From Roseomonas xinghualingensis (GTDB lineage Bacteria; Pseudomonadota; Alphaproteobacteria; Acetobacterales; Acetobacteraceae), in the NCBI RefSeq assembly GCF_025791835.1, contig NZ_JAOXLP010000010.1:1-64000 (forward strand): a stretch of 64,000 nucleotides of DNA, given 5' to 3'. The notes under the pieces were generated by a model. That model saw only the letters and a list, made by a program, of their open reading frames with translations. It was not told the DNA's origin and ran no database searches. The position numbers were made by a program, and so were the translations under genes. Below, in pieces: positions 36,968 to 44,248 of the stretch; positions within the stretch are counted from its first letter, which is position 1; the number at the start of each line of letters is the position of its first letter.

Positions 36968-38202
36968 GCATGACCGAAGACACGCCCCGCCTGCGCCGCC
37001 GCAACTTCGACCCCTCGGCGCGAGGCGCGCTGGACGGGCTGCGCGTGGTCGATCTCTCGCGCCTCGTGGCGGGCAACCTGCTGACCAAGGTTCTGGCCGA
37101 CCATGGCGCCGAGGTGGTGAAGCTGGAGCCACCGGAGGGCGACACGCTGCGGGCCTGGAAGGTGGAGGGCATCTCCACCGCCTGGAAGACCTGGTGCCGC
37201 AACAAGAAGAGCGTCTGCCTCAATCTCAAGTCATCCGAGGGGCAGGTGGTGGTGCGGCGCCTTGCCGCATCGGCCTCCATGCTGGTGGAGAGCTTCCGCC
37301 CCGGGGTGATGGAGGCCATGGGCCTCTCTCCGGAGGCGCTGCTGGAGCTGAACCCCAGGCTGGTGATCGTGCGCGTCTCGGGCTGGGGCCAGACAGGCCC
37401 GTACAAGCACAAGCCGGGCTTCGGCACCTTGGTGGAGGGCTATTCCGGCTTCGCCGCCGTCAATGGCTTTGAGGACCGGGAGCCGGTGCTGCCGCCCATG
37501 TTCATGGGCGATGCCTTCGCGGGCCTCTACGGTGCCTCCGCCGCCATGATCGCGCTGCGGGCGGCCGAGGGTGAATATGGGCGTGGCCAGGTGCTGGACC
37601 TTTCGCTCTTCGATCCGATCTTCGCGGTGATGGAGCCGCAGATCGCCAACTGGCGCCTCACGGGCCGCCGCAAGCCGCGCACGGGCAGCCGCAGCACCAA
37701 CACGGCACCGCGCAATGCCTATCGCACCAAGGATGGCGGCTGGGTCTGCCTCTCCTCCTCCACCCAGGGAATGACGTCCAAGCTGCTGGCCTCTATCGGC
37801 CGGCCCGAACTGCTGCAGGACGAGCGCTACGCCACCAACGCCGCCCGGCTGAAGAACTGGGAGTCGCTGGACGCCATCATCGGCGGCTTCGTGGCCCAGC
37901 GGACGATGGCGGAGAACCTGGCGCATTTCGATGCGGCGGGCGTCACCATCGGCCCCATCATGGACGCGCCCGCGCTGGAGAAGGACCACTATGTCGCCGA
38001 GCATGAAAGCCTGATCGAGGTACCGGACGAGGAAATGGGCTGGCTGCCGATGCATGGAGAGGTTCCGCGCCTCTCGGGCACGCCGGGCATCCTCGCCCGT
38101 CCGGCACCGAAGCTCGGGGAGCATAATGACGAGATCCTCAGCCCCGCCCTGGGCGCGGAGGAGCTGGCGCGGCTTCGCGCGGCGGGCGTTGTGCACGGAT
38201 AA
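36964..38202 (+). CDS. CaiB/BaiF family CoA-transferase (class III)
   Basis: A 412-residue class III CoA-transferase. The N-terminal core GLRVVDLSRLVAGNLLTKVL and ADHGAEVVKLEPPEGD are at about 22-60, the catalytic aspartate is in MGDAFAGLYGASAA near residue 180, and the LKSSEGQVVVRRL and GWGQTGPYKHKPGF segments are typical. It moves CoA between carboxylic acids. The ATG at 36964 overlaps the TctC stop (ATGA). Together with CitE and TctC it forms a three-gene uptake and activation unit. The unusually extended interlocked-dimer loops are intact. Confidence 0.9.
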   Translation: MSMTEDTPRLRRRNFDPSARGALDGLRVVDLSRLVAGNLLTKVLADHGAEVVKLEPPEGDTLRAWKVEGISTAWKTWCRNKKSVCLNLKSSEGQVVVRRLAASASMLVESFRPGVMEAMGLSPEALLELNPRLVIVRVSGWGQTGPYKHKPGFGTLVEGYSGFAAVNGFEDREPVLPPMFMGDAFAGLYGASAAMIALRAAEGEYGRGQVLDLSLFDPIFAVMEPQIANWRLTGRRKPRTGSRSTNTAPRNAYRTKDGGWVCLSSSTQGMTSKLLASIGRPELLQDERYATNAARLKNWESLDAIIGGFVAQRTMAENLAHFDAAGVTIGPIMDAPALEKDHYVAEHESLIEVPDEEMGWLPMHGEVPRLSGTPGILARPAPKLGEHNDEILSPALGAEELARLRAAGVVHG

Positions 38203-38241
38203 GGCGCTCGCGCGTTCTCGCCCTGGAGGAGGAGAGAGGCG

Positions 38242-38847
38242 ATGAACAGGCGCTGCATACTCCTGGCCCTCACGGGCCTTGCCCTGGCGAGGCCGCCCGC
38301 ACTGGCCCAGGCCGCGCCGCGCCGCATCCGCGGCACGATCGAGGGGCTCTCCGGCCGCGACCTCACCATTGCCACGCGCGAGGGTGGGAGGGAGACGGTA
38401 CGGCTGGCGGAGAATCCCGCCGTCTCCGCCCTGCGCCGCCTGGAGCTCTCCGCGATCACGCCGGGCAGCTTCATCGGGACGGCGGCCGAGCCGGGGCCGG
38501 ATGGCGTCTGGCGCGCGCTGGAGGTGCTGGTCTTTCCCGAAGCCTTGCGCGGCGCCGGAGAGGGCCATTACGCCTGGGACCTCACCCCGAGTTCCACCAT
38601 GACCAATGCCACGGTGGATTCCGTGGTGGAGGGCAATGACGGGCGAAGCCTCACCCTCACGGCGCGCGGTCAGCAGGTGCGGGTGATGGTGCCGCCTGAC
38701 GTGCCGGTGGTGACGCCTATCCCCGCCTCGATGGAGGACCTGAAGCCGGGAGCACAGGTCTTCATCATCGCGGCCCAGGCGGCGGACGGCACCCTTTCCG
38801 CAAACCGCGTCACGGTCGCGCGGGATGGTGTGGTACCCCCGATGTGA
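38242..38847 (+). CDS. Periplasmic DUF5666-like protein coupled to msrQ
   Basis: A 201-residue exported protein: a signal peptide (about residues 1-24, ending ALAQA), then two similar beta-rich halves. The first contains IRGTIEGLSGRDLTIATREG, the second VDSVVEGNDGRSLTLTARGQ, and both are followed by a hydrophobic turn. This resembles DUF5666-type small-barrel repeats, but I would not claim more. Its TGA overlaps the GTG start of the msrQ-like gene by 4 nt, implying linked function. A GGAGGAGAG site precedes the ATG at 38242. The usual MsrQ partner MsrP is not here. Confidence 0.65.
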   Translation: MNRRCILLALTGLALARPPALAQAAPRRIRGTIEGLSGRDLTIATREGGRETVRLAENPAVSALRRLELSAITPGSFIGTAAEPGPDGVWRALEVLVFPEALRGAGEGHYAWDLTPSSTMTNATVDSVVEGNDGRSLTLTARGQQVRVMVPPDVPVVTPIPASMEDLKPGAQVFIIAAQAADGTLSANRVTVARDGVVPPM

Positions 38848-39788
38848 GCGATCAGGCCATCCCCTCCCCGGCCGCCACCCACCCGCACAAGGTGAGGCGG
38901 GATGGTCCCCGGAAGCCAAAGCCGGGTCCGTGGCCCTGGCTAGACCAGGGCGGCCGTTTCTCCTGGCTGAAAGCAACAGTCCTTTTCGGCTGCTTCGCGC
39001 CGATGCTCTGGCTGCTCTGGCGCTGGGCCACCGATGCGCTGGGCCCCGAACCGCTGACGGAGGCCACCCACCAGACCGGTAGCTGGTGCATCCGCTTCCT
39101 GCTCATCAGCCTCGCCGTCACCCCGGCCCGCTGGACCCTCGGATGGCCGCGCGTGATGCAGTTGCGGCGGATGCTGGGGCTGGCGGCACTCGGCTATGCC
39201 CTCGCCCATCTCGCGCTCTATGTCGGGAACGAGCATCTGCGGCTCTGGCATGTGCTGCTGGAGATCGTGAAGCGGCCCTATCTCTCGACCGGCTTCACGG
39301 CGCTGATCGGGCTTTCTGTGCTCGGCTGGACCTCGACCGATGGATGGCTGCGGCGGCTCGGGCGCGACTGGAAGCGGCTGCACCGGCTGGTCTATCCGCT
39401 GACGGCGCTCGGCATCCTGCATTTCTACATGCAATCGAAGATCAACATCTCCGAGCCGGCGTTGATGACGGGCTTCTTCCTCTGGCTGATGCTCTGGCGG
39501 CTGGTGCCGGCGCGGTGGCGGGGTAATCCCCTGCCGTTGTTTCCCATCGCCCTGTTGGCGGCACTCGGGGCCGCAGGGCTGGAATACGCATGGTACGCGG
39601 GAACGACCAAACTGCCCGCCGCAGCGATCCTGGCCGCCAATCTCGACCTGGAGTTCGAATTCCGCCCGGCCATCTGGGTGCTGATCGCGGGGCTGGCCGT
39701 GGCAGGACTGGCCGGGGCCTGGTGGGCCATCCGGCAGGTATTCAGGGAGCCTCCGACCCTGCCTGCGCCACGAGGGCTTCGGGAGTAG
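38844..39788 (+). CDS. msrQ: MsrQ/YedZ-like ferric reductase-fold membrane protein
   Basis: A 314-residue protein with about eight membrane helices. The haem-binding region includes RMLGLAALGYALAHLALYVG and RLHRLVYPLTALGILHFYMQ, with the histidines expected in MsrQ. The cytoplasmic N-terminus (about 45 residues) is proline- and lysine-rich. MsrQ passes electrons from quinol or flavin to the periplasmic methionine sulfoxide reductase MsrP. The start is GTG at 38844, overlapping the periplasmic protein gene. With no MsrP in sight, its partner could be that protein, or MsrP may be elsewhere. The 3' end overlaps the opposite-strand gene by 47 nt. Confidence 0.8.
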   Translation: MSDQAIPSPAATHPHKVRRDGPRKPKPGPWPWLDQGGRFSWLKATVLFGCFAPMLWLLWRWATDALGPEPLTEATHQTGSWCIRFLLISLAVTPARWTLGWPRVMQLRRMLGLAALGYALAHLALYVGNEHLRLWHVLLEIVKRPYLSTGFTALIGLSVLGWTSTDGWLRRLGRDWKRLHRLVYPLTALGILHFYMQSKINISEPALMTGFFLWLMLWRLVPARWRGNPLPLFPIALLAALGAAGLEYAWYAGTTKLPAAAILAANLDLEFEFRPAIWVLIAGLAVAGLAGAWWAIRQVFREPPTLPAPRGLRE

Positions 39789-40182
39789 AAGGCTCGCCCG
39801 GAAGGCAGCGCACCACGCCCGGATTGGCCCTGGCTTCGGTGGGAACCGTGCCGGCAGGACAGGCCACCTGCCGCCGGGTCGGCGGCGGCAGGTCCTTGTG
39901 CCAGCCGGCTACCTCGGATGCCCCCCCACCTGCGGGGCCGCGCCCATCGCATCGCCCGGGGCGTCCTCGCATGGGCCGCCCGCCATTCGGACAGAGCCAG
40001 CGACGGATCGCCTCCCGGTCAGTCAGGCCGGGCACCTCCTGGGTGACGATCCGCGGGCCCGGCGTCACATGGAAGATCGGTCTCTGCTGGGCCTGGGCCA
40101 ATGCTTGCGGGCCAAGGAGCCCCGCGATCAGCGCCGCCGCGCCGATCCCCTTCTTCCAGTACGGATGGTTCATGGTCGCCAA
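39742..40182 (-). CDS. Small exported protein of unknown function
   Basis: A 146-residue protein with a hydrophobic signal segment (GIGAAALIAGLLGPQALA, ending near residue 30), then a proline-, glycine- and arginine-rich chain with three cysteines (LCPNGG, GRCDGRG, ACPAGT) and a fourth (VRCLPGE). No family is recognised. A TTG at 40182 with AAGGA 8 nt upstream is the better start; an ATG three codons later is the alternative. It overlaps the end of the MsrQ-like gene by 47 nt and is divergent from the RraA-like gene. Codon use is ordinary for the window. Confidence 0.55.
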   Translation of the reverse strand: MATMNHPYWKKGIGAAALIAGLLGPQALAQAQQRPIFHVTPGPRIVTQEVPGLTDREAIRRWLCPNGGRPMRGRPGRCDGRGPAGGGASEVAGWHKDLPPPTRRQVACPAGTVPTEARANPGVVRCLPGEPSTPEALVAQAGSEAP

Positions 40183-40284
40183 GATGGTGTTCCTTACCCC
40201 CGAGACAAACCCTGGCGGTGCTTGACGTGCCTCCGCCGCCGCGCGAAGCCCCTGGTAACCGCCTGCTTCGCGGAGGAGACCGCC

Positions 40285-40986
40285 TTGGACCTCGATCCCC
40301 AGATCAAAACAGCGTTGGAGGGCGTTTCGACCGCCACGCTGACGACGGTGCTGCTGAAGAAGGGCCTGCGCAACGTCTGGATGCGCGGCACCAAGCCGAT
40401 CCGCGAGGGCCAGCCCCGCCTCGTCGGCCGCGCCTTCACCCTGCGCTTCGTCCCCGCCCGCGAGGATTTGGCCACCCCGGAGAGCTGGTCCTCTCCCATC
40501 TCCACCCGCGCCGCCATCGAGGCGATGCCGGAGGGCTGCATCGCCGTGGTCGATTCCATGGGCGTGCAGGATGCGGGCATCTTCGGCGACATCCTCTGCG
40601 CCCGCATGGCGAAGAAGGGGGTGGCCGCGCTGATCACCGATGGCGTGGTGCGTGATATCGCGGGCGTCCTCGGCACCGGCCTGCCCGTGTGGTGCAACGG
40701 CGCCGCCGCGCCGCCCTCCGTCGCGGGCCTGACTTTCGTCGCCTGGGAGCAGCCGATCGGCTGCGGCGGCGTCGCCGTTTTCCCCGGCGACGTGGTGGTG
40801 GTGGACCAGGACGGCGCCGTGTTGATCCCGCAGGCCCTGCTGGAGGCCGTGACCGAGGCCGCCATCGAGCAGGAGCGCCAGGAGAACTGGATCATGTCCG
40901 AGGTGGAGAAGGGCGCCGCCCTTCCGGGCCTCTATCCCCCCAATGCCGAGAACAAGGCGCGCTACGAAGCGTGGAAGAAGGGCTGA
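40285..40986 (+). CDS. RraA/4-hydroxy-4-methyl-2-oxoglutarate aldolase-like protein
   Basis: A 233-residue protein of the RraA fold. The signature ALITDGVVRDIAGVLGTGLPVW (about residues 115-136) carries the DGxxRD aldolase motif, and GGVAVFPGDVVVVDQDGAV matches the family. Members are divalent-metal class II pyruvate aldolases or regulators of RNase E; those with the intact DGxxRD motif are more likely aldolases. The TTG at 40285 has GGAGGAG 6 nt upstream, which decides the start. A DapA-like gene follows 5 nt later, so both probably act on one keto-acid pathway. Confidence 0.85.
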   Translation: MDLDPQIKTALEGVSTATLTTVLLKKGLRNVWMRGTKPIREGQPRLVGRAFTLRFVPAREDLATPESWSSPISTRAAIEAMPEGCIAVVDSMGVQDAGIFGDILCARMAKKGVAALITDGVVRDIAGVLGTGLPVWCNGAAAPPSVAGLTFVAWEQPIGCGGVAVFPGDVVVVDQDGAVLIPQALLEAVTEAAIEQERQENWIMSEVEKGAALPGLYPPNAENKARYEAWKKG

Positions 40987-40991
40987 ACGCC

Positions 40992-41939
40992 ATGACCGAC
41001 CTGACTACCGCCAAGGGCGTCTATGTCATCGCGCCGACCGCCTTCCATGACGACGGGCGGGTGGACGAGACCTCCAACGACCGGCTGACGGACTTCTTCG
41101 TCGAGGCGGGCGCCACGGGCATCACCGTGCTCGGCCAGATGGGCGAGGCGCCGAAGCTGGACATGGAGGAGGGCATCGCCATCGCCTCCCGCATGATCAA
41201 GCGGACCAGCATCCCGATCATCGTGGGCGTCTCCGCGCCCGGCTTCGCCGCCATGAAGTCCCTGACAGCGGCGGTGATGGATGCCGGCGCGGCGGGCGTA
41301 ATGATCGCGCCGCCGAACACGCTGCGCACCGATGACCAGATCGTGAACTACTACGCCCAGGCGGTGGAGGCGATCGGGCCGGACGTGCCCTTCGTCATCC
41401 AGGACTATCCGCTGACCTTCAGCGTTGTGATGACGCCCTCGGTGATCCGCCGCATCGTCCAGGCCCATAGCTCCTGCGTCATGCTGAAGCATGAGGACTG
41501 GCCCGGCCTGGAGAAGATCTCGACCCTCCGGGGCTTCGAGAAGGACGGATCGATGAAGCGCATCTCCATCCTCTGCGGGAATGGCGGGCTCTTCCTCGAT
41601 TTCGAATGCGAGCGCGGCGCCGATGGCGCCATGACGGGCTATGCCTTCCCAGACATGCTGGCCGATGTCGTCCGCCTGCAGGCCGAGGGCAAGCGCGACG
41701 AGGCGCATGACCTGTTCGATGCCCATCTGCCGCTCGTCCGCTACGAGCAGCAGCAGGGCGTGGGCTTGGCGGTACGGAAGTATGTGCTGAAGCGCCGCGG
41801 CATCCTGGCCAGCGATGCCCAGCGCCGCCCTGGTGCCGGCCTGACCGCCACGGCGCGTGCTGAGGTGGACTACCTCCTTTCCCGCGTGGCGCGCTTCGAC
41901 AAGCGGGCCGATCTGGGCGCGGTCAGCCGCGCAGCCTGA
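40992..41939 (+). CDS. Dihydrodipicolinate synthase/N-acetylneuraminate lyase family protein
   Basis: A 315-residue class I aldolase TIM barrel. The Schiff-base lysine is in CVMLKHEDWPG (about residue 170), the tyrosine in VIQDYPLTFS, and the substrate loop in LGQMGEAPKLDMEE (in place of GTTGE). The departure from GTTGE means it is probably not DapA itself but a keto-acid aldolase or dehydratase of a degradation pathway. It is coupled to the RraA-like gene and ends at a strong terminator. The start ATG lies 5 nt after the upstream stop. Confidence 0.88.
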   Translation: MTDLTTAKGVYVIAPTAFHDDGRVDETSNDRLTDFFVEAGATGITVLGQMGEAPKLDMEEGIAIASRMIKRTSIPIIVGVSAPGFAAMKSLTAAVMDAGAAGVMIAPPNTLRTDDQIVNYYAQAVEAIGPDVPFVIQDYPLTFSVVMTPSVIRRIVQAHSSCVMLKHEDWPGLEKISTLRGFEKDGSMKRISILCGNGGLFLDFECERGADGAMTGYAFPDMLADVVRLQAEGKRDEAHDLFDAHLPLVRYEQQQGVGLAVRKYVLKRRGILASDAQRRPGAGLTATARAEVDYLLSRVARFDKRADLGAVSRAA

Positions 41940-41961
41940 TCCTTCTTCCCGCGCATGCCAG

Positions 41962-42000
41962 GCGCGCCGCCCCGGTTCCGGGGCGGCGCGCTTTTTCTTT
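41962..42000 (+). terminator. Strong intrinsic terminator after the RraA-DapA pair
   Basis: GCGCGCCGCCCCGG (41962-41975) and CCGGGGCGGCGCGC (41978-41991) form a perfect 14-bp stem (in practice 12-13 bp with a 4-nt loop), followed by TTTTTCTTT. It begins 22 nt after the stop codon. Confidence 0.93.
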
Positions 42001-42268
42001 GCCACGTGCCGAAACAGCCCGCCGGGGCGCAAACCTAGCAATGCCGGCGCGTTCAGACGCGGTGGCAACAGCAAGGGTGGCGGCAACAGCAAGCCGGGTG
42101 GGCCAGAGGTGAATACCGTCGGGAATGCCAAGCTGCGGGGCGAAGACCCCTCCCCCGATGACCGCATGGCCGGCCAGACCTCCCGAGCGGATGGGAGTTC
42201 CCCCCGGCCGGAGCTGAGCCGAAGCGCCCGGCATCCCGGCGTGCCACCAAGGAATGGAGGAGCACCGC
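42001..42268. other. Intergenic stretch before the DUF2171 gene
   Basis: This space holds a short direct repeat: GGCAACAGCAAG at 42064-42075 and again at 42082-42093. A frame through it stays open to 42699 and would read RGGNSKGGGNSKPGG, but it has no ribosome site or family match and I treat it as non-coding. A strong GGAGGAG ribosome site for the next gene lies at 42257-42263. Otherwise I see nothing. Confidence 0.5.
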
Positions 42269-42699
42269 ATGGTCAACGCGGTCAGGCTCGCTGCCGGCGA
42301 GATCCAGGACATATGCCCGTGATCGGCAGCGACGGGCAGCCCTTCGGCATGGTCAATCACCTGGAGGGCGAGTTCATCAAGCTGGCGAAGAACGATCCGG
42401 CCTCGGGCGGGGTCCATCGCTACCTGCCACTGACCACCGTGGCGGGGCTGGATGGCGGGGTGGTGCGGCTTTCCATGCCCGCCGAACAGGCGAAGCAGGC
42501 CTGCGTCTCCGAGGAGGAGATGCGGCAGCGCCTCTCCCTGGACCCGGATGCCGGGACGCAGCTCGGCCAGGAGCCGGATGGGCCGCATGGCAGCCGCGCC
42601 AAGGCCCAGGGCGGCAAGGGCGAGCGGGAGCACCGCAGCGCCGGCGCAGCCTCGGACCCGCATCGGCCGACGAACTACGGCATCAAGAATCCGCGCTGA
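42269..42699 (+). pseudogene. DUF2171 family protein gene with an apparent frameshift
   Basis: The ATG at 42269 has a strong GGAGGAG ribosome site and reads MVNAVRLAAGEIQD, the expected start of a DUF2171 protein. The frame then hits a stop (CCG TGA) at once. The rest of the domain, MPVIGSDGQPFGMVNHLEGE and onwards, continues in another frame from 42313 to 42699. The two parts are offset by 44 nt, one short of 15 codons, so a single base is missing near 42309-42312. Translation from the ATG at 42313 would give a 128-residue protein with a truncated N-terminus (AGGA is 5 nt upstream). A true mutation and a sequencing error look the same here. Confidence 0.65.
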
Positions 42700-42711
42700 A
42701 GCCGCTCTTGT

Positions 42712-43059
42712 TCAGGGAAGATCCGGCGGCGGGAAGCGATCGGGGCGGCGGCGATGGATCCGCCGGGGGGCGCGCAGCGCCCGGCGGCGCAGGATGGGCG
42801 AAACCAGAAGCAGCGGGGCGGTTACGATCGGCAGGATGCCAAGCCACGCTGCCACGCCTCGCGGCGTCAGCATGGCCGCCCCGGCAGCCACCCCCATGGA
42901 CGCCGCATTCAGCAGGATGGCCGTAACCCACCAGCGCCGGGCGCGGAGTTCCAGCCGCTCGCCCGCGCCGGACAGGCCGGGATCATAAGTATAGGGCCGG
43001 CCATCGCGGCCTACCTCGTATAGCCGGTCGGGATCAGGCGTGAACCCCGCCGGGCACAC
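42712..43059 (-). CDS. Small membrane protein of unknown function
   Basis: A protein of about 115 residues with an N-terminal DPDRLYEVGRDGRPYTYDPG region, two membrane segments (WWVTAILLNAASMGVAAGAA and WLGILPIVTAPLLLVSPI) and a very arginine-rich tail (RRRALRAPRRIHRRRPDR). I recognise no family. No good ATG fits; a GTG at 43059, eight bases after the upstream stop, is the likely start and implies coupling. The start is uncertain. Confidence 0.5.
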   Translation of the reverse strand: MCPAGFTPDPDRLYEVGRDGRPYTYDPGLSGAGERLELRARRWWVTAILLNAASMGVAAGAAMLTPRGVAAWLGILPIVTAPLLLVSPILRRRALRAPRRIHRRRPDRFPPPDLP

Positions 43060-43067
43060 GGCAGGTC

Positions 43068-43370
43068 TCAGCGGCGCAGCACGACGAAGCCGGTCATGCC
43101 GCTGCGCCGGGCGCGCCGCATGCGCCACCAGAGCGAGACGAAGCCGACCAGCCCCGCGACGATGAGCACCGGGATCAGCAAGCCAAGGATCAGCGCTGCC
43201 AAGGCCGCCAGCACCAGCCCGCCCGCTATGGCCACGGCAAGGGCCGCCGCGCCGCCAAGGCGCAGCAGGGCACGGTCAAGCCAGGAGCCGGCGAGCGGCT
43301 TCTGCGTGTCCCGGAAATCGCCCTCCGGCGTCATATCGAGCACCGGGGGCCTGTGCGGGTCCTGAATCAT
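43068..43370 (-). CDS. Small two-helix membrane protein of unknown function
   Basis: A 100-residue protein with a soluble N-terminus (about 30 residues, RPPVLDMTPEGDFRDTQKPL), two adjacent hydrophobic segments (AAALAVAIAGGLVLAALAAL and GLLIPVLIVAGLVGFVSLWW) and a basic tail. No family is recognised. It is first in a minus-strand pair with the gene at 42712-43059 and divergent from MaoC; the promoter must lie in the 65 nt up to 43436. Confidence 0.6.
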   Translation of the reverse strand: MIQDPHRPPVLDMTPEGDFRDTQKPLAGSWLDRALLRLGGAAALAVAIAGGLVLAALAALILGLLIPVLIVAGLVGFVSLWWRMRRARRSGMTGFVVLRR

Positions 43371-43435
43371 GTGGGAGATGTCGCCCTACGGGGCCGTGGC
43401 TTCAAGGGGCAAGATCACGGCACTATGGGGTGGCC

Positions 43436-43885
43436 ATGACGCTGCCCCGCCTTCAATCGCTCGATGATCTGCACCCTGGCGACCGCTACGAGCTGGGCCG
43501 CCTGACTCTCTCCCTTGAGGAGATACAGGCTTTCGCCAGCCGTTACGATCCACAGCCCTTCCATCTGGATGAAGAGGCCGCGAAGGACTCCATTTTCGGC
43601 ATGGTGGTGGCCGCAGGGCTGCATACCCTCTCGGCCTGCTTTGGGATGCTGATGGCCAGCCCCCTGCTGCGGGACATCAGCCTGGCCGGCTCGGCCATGG
43701 AAGTCCGCTGGCCCGCCGCGCTCCGCCCCGGCGAGGAGGTGGCGGTAACGGTGGAAGTGGTGATGGTGACCCGCTCCCGCGCCAGGAAGGACCGCGGCTC
43801 GGCCCGGCTGCGCTATGTCGCGACCCGAGTGGAGGACGGGGTGGTCGTGCTGGATGCGACGGGGCTGCACCACCTGAGGCGCTGA
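43436..43885 (+). CDS. MaoC-like (hot-dog fold) dehydratase
   Basis: A 149-residue protein of the MaoC/R-hydratase family. The active-site stretch FASRYDPQPFHLDEEAAKDS (about residues 34-53) has the catalytic aspartate and histidine, and GMVVAAGLHTLSACFGML completes the hydratase-2 motif. Members hydrate enoyl-CoA or act on related thioesters. A GTG two codons earlier is an alternative start, but the ATG at 43436 has GGGGTGG upstream. It stands alone between short unknown genes. Confidence 0.85.
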   Translation: MTLPRLQSLDDLHPGDRYELGRLTLSLEEIQAFASRYDPQPFHLDEEAAKDSIFGMVVAAGLHTLSACFGMLMASPLLRDISLAGSAMEVRWPAALRPGEEVAVTVEVVMVTRSRARKDRGSARLRYVATRVEDGVVVLDATGLHHLRR

Positions 43886-43927
43886 GAAGCATGCGGCCCG
43901 CGATCCTGCCCCATGGGGCGATTTGCC

Positions 43928-44242
43928 CTAGCCTGAAGCCAGCGCCTCCTCGGCCCGTCGCACAGCGGTCAGGGCCAGGGGGGCACGGTCCACCACCCGG
44001 TCGTTCACCACAACCAGCCAGCGGTCCCCCGGCAGGGAAGGACACAACTCGACCACGCGTGCCTCGTCATCCAGCGCCACGGCGTGGAACAGACGCCAAT
44101 CGGTGATGAAGGGACCATGAACGCGAACGACGCGGGCGATGGTCTCGCCCGCGTCGTCGTAACCTACCCATTCCCGGGCGCGGAGCCAGCTGGCGCCGCT
44201 GCCCGGTATTTCAGTGCGGCCCCGCATCCAGCGCAGCCGCAT
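43928..44242 (-). CDS. Small protein of unknown function downstream of fusA
   Basis: A 104-residue soluble protein containing WVGYDDAGETIARVVRVHGP, DWRLFHAVALDDEARVVELC and DRVVDRAPLALTAVRRAEEA. I do not recognise it. It begins at an ATG (44242) 6 nt after the fusA stop, or at a TTG two codons earlier, and no ribosome site is obvious, so it may rely on coupling with fusA. Codon use is like that of the neighbours, which favours a real gene. Confidence 0.5.
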   Translation of the reverse strand: MRLRWMRGRTEIPGSGASWLRAREWVGYDDAGETIARVVRVHGPFITDWRLFHAVALDDEARVVELCPSLPGDRWLVVVNDRVVDRAPLALTAVRRAEEALASG

Positions 44243-44248
44243 CGGCAA

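Noticed and set aside
42062..42312. Plus-strand frame rich in Gly-Asn-Ser before the DUF2171 domain
   Set aside because: It has no ribosome site or family match. The real start of the domain lies in another frame at 42269.
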